From the NCBI GenBank assembly GCA_035772735.1, contig JASDFA010000006.1, forward strand, positions 68,650,001 to 68,714,000: a stretch of 64,000 bases of DNA, in the 5' to 3' direction. Under the pieces are notes generated by a model. That model saw only the letters and a program-made list of their open reading frames with translations, was not told the DNA's origin and ran no database searches. Below, in pieces: positions 57,200 through 64,000 of the stretch. Source of the DNA: Datura wrightii (lineage: Eukaryota > Streptophyta > Magnoliopsida > Solanales > Solanaceae). The position numbers were made by a program, and so were the translations under genes. Each line of letters begins with the position of its first letter. The stretch's first letter is position 1.

Positions 57200-58740
57200 C
57201 CCTTTCACATCTCATGTAATTAAAGACTCACGCATAGCTAATTTAGCAAGACAATTCAAGCTATGGCTATAAGGATTAATTAAGATTGAAAGTTAAAAAT
57301 AAGGCATGCATGATTTAATCATTAAAATGAATTACAACTATGTTAAGACCCCCTAACCTCAAGAATTGACTCTCAATCTTAGCAAACTCATGAAAATCAA
57401 CCGATCAAGAAATCCACATGAATGTTATCTCTCATTAAACATGTGCCTTCACAACACAAGAGAGTTACCCCATTTTTACTTCAAAATAATTTCAAATCAC
57501 AAATGGTATGGGTATATGAATCAAATTACGCTCACTCTCTCAAAGAATTCACACGCATCATGTAGTGAACCATAAGCTTGCCCTTAGTGTTTACTCCACT
57601 AATTTAAGGATGTATGAGCGTAAGATCAAGTAGGACTTAAGGGGTTGTAATGTAAGCTAAGGGACGGGTAGGTACTATTCTGGCCAGTAATAGTGACTAT
57701 CTTCCCCCAAGCGCTTTTAATACATCCACCTCCATTAAGGACATCTCCTCTATACTTCCTCCTCACTCTTGAATTTTCTCTTTTTGTTCCCATTTCTTTA
57801 AGCACACTCAGCTTACTAGTAAAGCGTATTTAAGCAAATTTTTCATTTACTTTCGTACTCTCTACTAATAATCAATCATTGTCAAACAAGTGCACCTTTG
57901 TCCTCTTCTCAACTTTCACAACTTCTACTTCTCCTTCTGTTTCACGCTTCTCACTCCTTCACTCTTTGGAATTTTTCACTTAAGCGCTTAGGAGTTTTGG
58001 ATCAAATTCACGGCTAATGAAAGAAAAGGATTAAGCTTATGTTGTAACTATCAAAGAATAGGCTTAAGGCTCAATGGGACTAACTAGGATTTAACATTCA
58101 AGGCAGGTAAGATAAGGGATAAAATTTAGGTTCATTCAAAGAAATGCCTACATCCTTTCTTACAATCCACATCCTTCATTTCGTTTTATACACATACCAG
58201 TAAAACACTTGCATGCTTCCATCCTAATCACAATTGCATCTGACAATATAGCACATAACAAGAATGTCGAACCATTAATTAGCTATGTGTTCACAAAAAA
58301 AATCTAAACCTACTGACTAAATTTCCCTTATGACGGTCATCATCCATCCATCATAGGGAACAATATCTATCTAAGACTTCGGTTCAAAGGGACTGTTCTC
58401 GAAAAAAGCACCAAAAACAAAAATCGAGAAACCCAAATCAAAAAAATTAGAAAAAAAATAAAGTAAAAAAATAAAAATAGCAAATAACTCACACAAATAA
58501 TTACACAAACAACTACTTAACAATTTGTTACAATTACATCACCAGCACCAACATATAAAAGCATCAACAACATAACACGAAACACAATGTCACACATTAA
58601 ACAGCCAAAAAAGCACAAACATAGCACAACCTTACTACACCAGCACCTAACTACTCCCACCCCACACTTAGTTGGAACACTGTCCCCAGTGTTCGCATAT
58701 CTGCAATTAAAAATAAAGTTTGGGTGGTGTAACTCCCTGA
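57200..58740 (-). other. Z long 3' untranslated region
   Basis: Homologous to the X and Y regions. The second hairpin has arms TTCTCGA (58396-58402) and TCGAGAA (58424-58430), a paired change relative to TTCTCGG/CCGAGAA of X and Y. TTCCCT/AGGGAA is also kept (about 58325-58358). Confidence 0.6.
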
Positions 58741-59939
58741 TCAATCAAAATGTTCAATCTCTTTATCAGGTGCTAGTGCCTCGTCACCAAGATCAGAATC
58801 TTCTTCATCTTCCTCCTCCGACTCAATGTCTGAGTCATCCCGGCACGTTTCCTCATCAATAGGGACGTCGCCATCAACTGGTTCTACAAATACGGGCCCA
58901 ACTCTGCATAAAGCTCGGGCATGCTCATTAAATGGATAATCCATGTCGAGCTGCCACAATTCATCTTCCGTACCAGGCCTTCCACCAATCCACAATTGCA
59001 GCATCTGCATCCCATACATTCGGGCCATATATTAGTCATCCAGAGCATGTCGCTCGGCGAGTGTAAGCACAGAACCGAATGTGGTATTAGGTTCTTTGGT
59101 CTTAGTGACATCCAAAGCACGCCGGTCAAGTTGAGGAATGTAGTCCAGGGCCTCCTCTTCAATACCATGGCCCCTAAGGAAAGCTGTGAGCAGACCACCG
59201 AAACCATACCGATGCCCTTGATGAAGGCTTTCTTCATGGAGGAAATAATCACCGCTCCAACATTTATCTCCAGTCCTTTCATCAATGCATACACCAAACA
59301 AACTCTGTCATGTGCACCCCCGGATCAGGCAAGTACATACTATCTTCAACCAGATCCTCGCTTCTCTGTTCATTTGGGAATATGGCAATGTCTGGTGATA
59401 TCCTCTTTCCTTGTGACGACTCCACCTAGCTGTTGGTCGTGCTCCACTTAACGTGCGTCTGATATCTGCATATGGTGGAGTGATATTCAGCTGGCGGAGG
59501 ACATGCGCGTCTGTGTCCCGCGTCCCCAAGATGGAATTTAGATGTTGTGGTTCAAAAGTAACCACCTGTCCTCTGATCTTAACTGTGTGGCTGTGCACGG
59601 TGGGATTCCAATTAGCGTAGAATTCCCTTATGAGATGGAGATTGCACTCTTTGGGTTCTTCAAGGATGAAGTTTAACCCAACTATGTTATCCTATGTAGG
59701 ATTCTCGGGAATTCTTGAGCTAGTGGTTCCCGTGCTATTTTTTCCTCTGGGAAATACTTGGTTTCCTTATGTTTGGCATACCATTTCTTTCCCTCATATG
59801 TAACCCATTGTGTTCCATATTGTCTACGTTGCCCCATTGGAACAGGTGGTGCTGCTGGCACTGCTACCCCAATTCTCAGTCTTTTTCTGCTGGCGCCAGA
59901 TGTGGATGCGCCTTTTCCCTTGTCTTGCCTTCCATACAT
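58741..59939 (-). pseudogene. Z ORF3, frameshifted
   Basis: Same protein as Y ORF3: ATG at 59939 (MYGRQDKGKGASTSG), conserved middle, acidic tail ending EIEHFD. Broken by small indels near 59690, 59305-59320 and 59232, and by TAA at 59031-59029 where Y has CAG. Confidence 0.75.
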
Positions 59940-59944
59940 TTGTC

Positions 59945-60609
59945 CTGTCCATCAAAAGCATATATTTGAAATGTCATGCATGGTATATTTGTCTATGACT
60001 AAGGTTGGGCTTAAATTGATCACCCCACACTTAGTTGTTAGCCGTAATCAATACAATTTGACAAGGAAAACCACATATTTTCAGCTCTTATTTCCCAAAA
60101 TGTTCAGTGCATTCATAAAAGTGGATGGAACAGTTGCATTGTGCTACTCAGACTTCATACAATGCATTATTAAAGTTCATCCATCGATTCATTTATATAA
60201 TCATGAGCACTTCGCAATTTGTGCACAACAACCTATGGGATTTTCCTACTTGCATTCCCCCAAAATCAATCTTCAACCTAACACATTCAAAGTTTAAGCA
60301 CAAACATTTTTTTTAAACTCCAACAACATTTTTCAACTCAAACAACATGCACAACCCAAAATATCTCCATTTCTACCCTTTTCTTCTTCTTCCCAACTCA
60401 ATTCTCAACCCTAGTTATCAACAATAGAAGATTTTCAACACAATTCATGTAATTATTGAGTTCATGACACAACATTAACACAAAATCAACATTCATCCAT
60501 GACCCAATTGATTACAACACTTTATATGAACTTAGGGCATAAATTCCTCAGAAAACATGTTCAAGACTCGAAATATGCAGCAAGAATGAGAAAAAATTCG
60601 AGAACATAC
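59945..60609 (-). other. Putative intron in the Z ORF3 leader
   Basis: Donor CAAAG|GTATGTTC at 60609-60608, acceptor GGACAG|GACAAATG at 59946-59945. Position matches the Y intron. Confidence 0.5.
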
Positions 60610-60743
60610 CTTTGCTTGAAGAGTTTTAAGAAGAATTGAAGAAATATCCCTAGCTAGGGCTGTGGCACATTGAGGGAGAAGGGGGATTGGGGGTTTGGTC
60701 GCGGAGGATTTCAGAAAAATGGGGAAAAATAAGAATTTTGGGG

Positions 60744-60962
60744 TTAAAAAGAGTGATTTCGCGCGGGTTAACCCGTTGCCCCGAACTGACCCGACGCGAA
60801 ATTAGCCTCAATGTGTCACGGAGGGTAACGCGGAGGCCACGCTCTGTGACACGTAGCCTATGCGGAGGCTTACTGGATTTTTGATCATACTTGGATTAGC
60901 CTCAACGTGTCACGAAGGGTAGCGCGGATGTCAGCCTCCGTGACACGGAGGTAACGCGTACC
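60744..60962 (-). promoter_or_regulatory. Z putative internal promoter before ORF3
   Basis: Two modules (about 60812-60853 and 60905-60950) followed downstream by TTTTTAA (60750-60744). Their arms are less perfect than in X or Y. Confidence 0.42.
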
Positions 60963-61159
60963 CTCACTGTTTCTTGCCCCAATTTCCACTTTTTACCTTT
61001 ATTTTTCCATTTGCGATTTTTTGTATTTTTGCCCTCAATATTTCCTGCAAATCATCAAACAACAACAATTTGTTAGAAAATCGGGGTTGCCTCCCACCTA
61101 GTGCCAGTTTTTTTTCTTTTCTCTTTTTTTTTGTTCCTAACTAGTCTAGTACATTACAT

Positions 61160-61177
61160 CCACGGGTTGCCTCCTGT
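61160..61177. other. Hairpin downstream of Z integrase stop
   Basis: CACGGGTTGCCTCCTGTG, one change from the X and Y hairpins; the change leaves a G-T type pairing on one strand. Confidence 0.5.
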
Positions 61178-61218
61178 GCAGTGCCTAGTTTACCATTGCG
61201 GCTCGACGCTTGTCATCC

Positions 61219-62601
61219 TCATTCATCAACTAAGGTGATAGACATCTTCTCTCGATTAACGTCTTCACCCCAATAGTGCTTACACCTTTGTCCATTCACC
61301 AAAAATGTGGCATTTTTATCCTCTTGCCACAATTCAACCGCCCCGTGCGGGGTCATCCTTGCTACTTCAAATGACCCTGACCACTTGGAGCGCAATTTCC
61401 CTGGGAAGAGTTTCAACCTTGAGTTGAATATCAACACCTTTTGACCCGGCTCAAAGATTCGATGCACCATGTGCCTGTCATGCCACCTTTTCATTTTTCC
61501 TTTGTAGCATTTGGCACTTTCATATGCGTGCCATCATAACTCGTCCAACTCACTCAACTGCATCAATCTCTTCTTTCCTGCAAGCTCAGGATCCATGTTC
61601 AGCTTCCGCACAGCCAAAAAAGCTCGATATTCTAGCTCCACGGGTAGATGACATGCCTTCCTGTAAACCAATCTGTACGGTGAAGTCCCAATAGGTGTCT
61701 TATATTCCATTCGATAAGCCCACAACGCATCATCCAGTTTGCTTGCCCAATCCAAGTTATGTGCGTTCACCGTTTTCTGCAAAATCTATTTAATTTCCCT
61801 GTTTGACACCTCCACTTGCCCGCTAGTTTGGGGATGATATGCTGTAGCCACTTTATGCCGAACCCCATATTTTGCTAGCAAATTCCTGAACCCTGCATTC
61901 ACAAAATGTGCCCCTCCATCACTAATAATTGCTCGTGGCGTACCAAACTTGGTGAAAATCTGCTTCTTCACAAATCTAGTCACCACTTTGTTGTCATTCC
62001 TGGGACAAGCTACTGCCTTAACCCACTTTGACACGTAGTCCACCACCACCAAGATGTATCGATTGCCAAATGATGGTGGAAACGGGCCCATGAAATCTAT
62101 CCCCCACACATCAAACACCTCAACTTCCAATATGTGATACAATGGCATTTCCTGTCTTCTGCCGATTGTTCCTGTTCTTTGACATCAATCACATACTTTG
62201 ACATAAGCTGCAGCATCTTTGAACAGTGTGGGCCAAAATAACCCATATTGCATCACTTTGTGAGCAGTACGCTCTCCTCTATGATGACCTCTATATAGCG
62301 ATGAATGACAACTCCTCAGTACCTCTGCCATCTGACTTTCTTGAATGCATCGCCTCATCACTTGATCTGGTCCTTGCTTGAATAGATAAGGCTCATCCCA
62401 CATGTAGTACCGGGAATCATGCCTCAGCTTCTTCCTTTGTTGAGCCGTTGCCTCAGGTGGGTATACTCCACTTACCAACAAATTCACAATATCTGCATAC
62501 CACGGGAGTTCAGCTTCCTTTATTTCCAAGAGTTGTTCATTGGGGAACTCTTCTCTGATGCTCTCACCTTCCTTCACATGTGAATGGTTCTCTAGCCGCA
62601 A
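61219..62601 (-). pseudogene. pol: Z integrase
   Basis: Single frame with TGA 62184-62182, TAG 61785-61783 and TGA 61533-61531. Zinc finger CHSSLYRGHH ... CD. Core: GIDFMGPF with the catalytic Asp intact, IISDGGAHF and GQVEVSNRE. The C-terminal part ends CKHYWGEDVNREKMSITL. The stops fit CGA to TGA and CAG to TAG changes. Confidence 0.85.
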
Positions 62602-64000
62602 TAGGTGATCTGCAACCTGATTTTCACTTCCCTTCCTATCTCGGATCTACAGATCAAACTCTTTTAGCAATAATATCCACCTGATTAGCCTGGGCTTCGC
62701 ATCTTTCTTGCCAAATAAGTACCGAATTGCCGCATGATCAGTGTGGACCACCACTTTTGAACCCACCAGATAGGATCTAAACTTGTCAAATGCAAACACT
62801 AAAGCTAGCATCTCCTTCTCAGTGAGTGTATAATTAACTTGTGAAGCATCAAGTGTTTTGCTTGCATAGTAGATGGAATGAAAAATCTTATTTCGTCATT
62901 GCCCCAATACCGCTCCTACAGCCACATCACTTGCATCACACATTAACTCAAAAGGATATTCCTAATCAGGAGCAATGAGAATAGGAGCTTCCACCAGCTT
63001 CATTTTCAGCTCCTCAAATGCTTCTACACATTCCTTGTTAAATTCAAACTTCACCTCTTTTTCTAACAACTAGCATAACGGTCTAGAAATTTTAGAGAAG
63101 TCTTGAATAAACCATCTGTAAAACCCAGCATGTCCTAGAAAGCTGCGGAAACCCTTAACTGATACTGGTGGTGGTATCTTTTCAATCACCTCTATCTTTG
63201 CACGATCGACTTCCAAACCTCTGCATGACACCTTATGACCAAGGACAATACCCTCCTTGACTAAAAAGTGACACTTTTCCCAGTTGAGCACCAGGTTTGA
63301 GTCTTCACATCTAGCTAACACCCTGTCAAGATTCTGCAAACACATAGCAAACGAGTTACCAAAAACCAAAAAGTCATCCATAAATACCTCGACATAGTCT
63401 TCCACCATATCGTGGAATATCGCCATCATGCATCGCTGGAATGTTGCTGGTGCATTGCATAGACCAAAAGGCATCTGCCTGAAAGCATATGTCCCATAAG
63501 GACATGTAAACATGGCCTTTTCCTGATCTCTGGTGCTATGGCTATTTGATTATAGCCAGAGTATCCATCCAAAAAGCAATAATATTCCTGCCCTGCCAGC
63601 CTGTCCAACATCTGATCAATGAATGGAATAGGATAATGATATTTCTGAGTGGCCTCATTGAGCTTCCTGTAATCCATGCAAATTTGCCAGCCTATGACTG
63701 TGCGTGTGGGAATCAGCTCATTCTTCTCATTTGTAACCACTGTCATTCCCCCTTTTTTTGGAACGCATTGAACTGGGCTAACCCATTCACTGTCTCAGAT
63801 GGGATATACCACTCCTGCATCCAACCACTTGATCACTTCCTTTCTGACTACATCTTTCATCACCGGATTCAATCTCCGCTAATGTTGCACGGTTGGCTTG
63901 GATCCCTCTTCCATAAATATCCCGTGCATGCAGAAAGCTGGACTGATCCCCTTAATGTCCGACATCTACCATCCCATTGCTCTCTTCCTCCTCTTAAGGA
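62602..64000 (-). pseudogene. pol: Z reverse transcriptase and RNase H, truncated by window end
   Basis: RT with CMDYRKLNEATQKYHYPIPF, FLDGYSGYNQIAIAPE, MPFGLCNAPATFQRCM and FMDDFLVFGNSF (about 63380), followed by RNase H (62602-63060). Stops lie near 62648, 62898, 62968 and 63073. A 1-nt deletion at about 63520 shifts the frame. Upstream protease-RT linker text (SPVQCVPKKGGMTV) reaches the window edge at about 64000. Confidence 0.85.

Overview
No cellular gene is recognisable in this window. It reads as repeat-rich, probably pericentromeric or intergenic, nuclear DNA of a flowering plant. The plant evidence is: Ty3 elements with plant chromovirus and Athila-type pol; primer-binding sites matching plant tRNA-iMet and tRNA-Asp; Helitron-like termini ending in CTAG; and long AT-rich stretches with TA microsatellites. 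The style of the chromovirus protease/RT and of the LTRs suggests a solanaceous or related asterid species. That is a family-level impression from memory, not a demonstrated identification.

Left third (1-24.6 kb). AT-rich Helitron-like repeats dominate. About ten copies of a 5'-end-like module (TCTATATATTATTAAAAG followed by a 10-11 bp inverted repeat) are scattered between 2.6 and 18.1 kb, embedded in degenerate ~115-127 bp repeats. Two homologous Helitron 3' ends face each other (808 on +, 16184 on -), and two further candidate 3' ends lie at 21091 and ~24466. One Helitron-like module is split by a chromovirus at 5565-15072 (LTRs of 2098 and 2134 bp, gag, PR, RT, RNase H, IN and chromodomain), which is inactivated by many stops and frameshifts. 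A truncated second chromovirus-like LTR plus pol 3' end lies on - at 24644-27612.

Right two thirds (28-64 kb). These are minus-strand Athila-type elements nested in one another. Element X (28018-54286) has LTRs of 1487 and 1478 bp. Its pol is split by element Y (34645-48648, LTRs of 1420 bp). Y's right LTR is itself split by a 2797-bp solo LTR of the chromovirus family (44791-47587, TSD TATTT, with the unoccupied site visible in Y's other LTR). Y lacks RT, RNase H and nearly all of IN, so it is non-autonomous, but it carries the only intact long ORF of the window (ORF3, 39328-40548). A ~1.4 kb piece copied from Y's right LTR and the adjacent X pol is spliced into Y's left LTR. Outside X lie a copied gag fragment, a chromodomain remnant and an oppositely oriented gag remnant. 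Element Z (55659 to beyond the window end) interrupts that gag remnant.

Read together, the Athila copies share an unusual layout. A 43-bp palindromic module (CGTGTCACGGAG, ~18 nt, CTCCGTGACACG) lies just upstream of the LTR TATA box and again just upstream of a second TATA-like box ahead of ORF3. It is followed by a conserved GT...AG intron before the ORF3 start. Related modules occur upstream of the TATA box in the chromovirus-family LTRs. Hairpins with compensatory changes occur upstream of the polypurine tract and in the 3' untranslated region. These shared regulatory or structural modules are the most interesting signals here.
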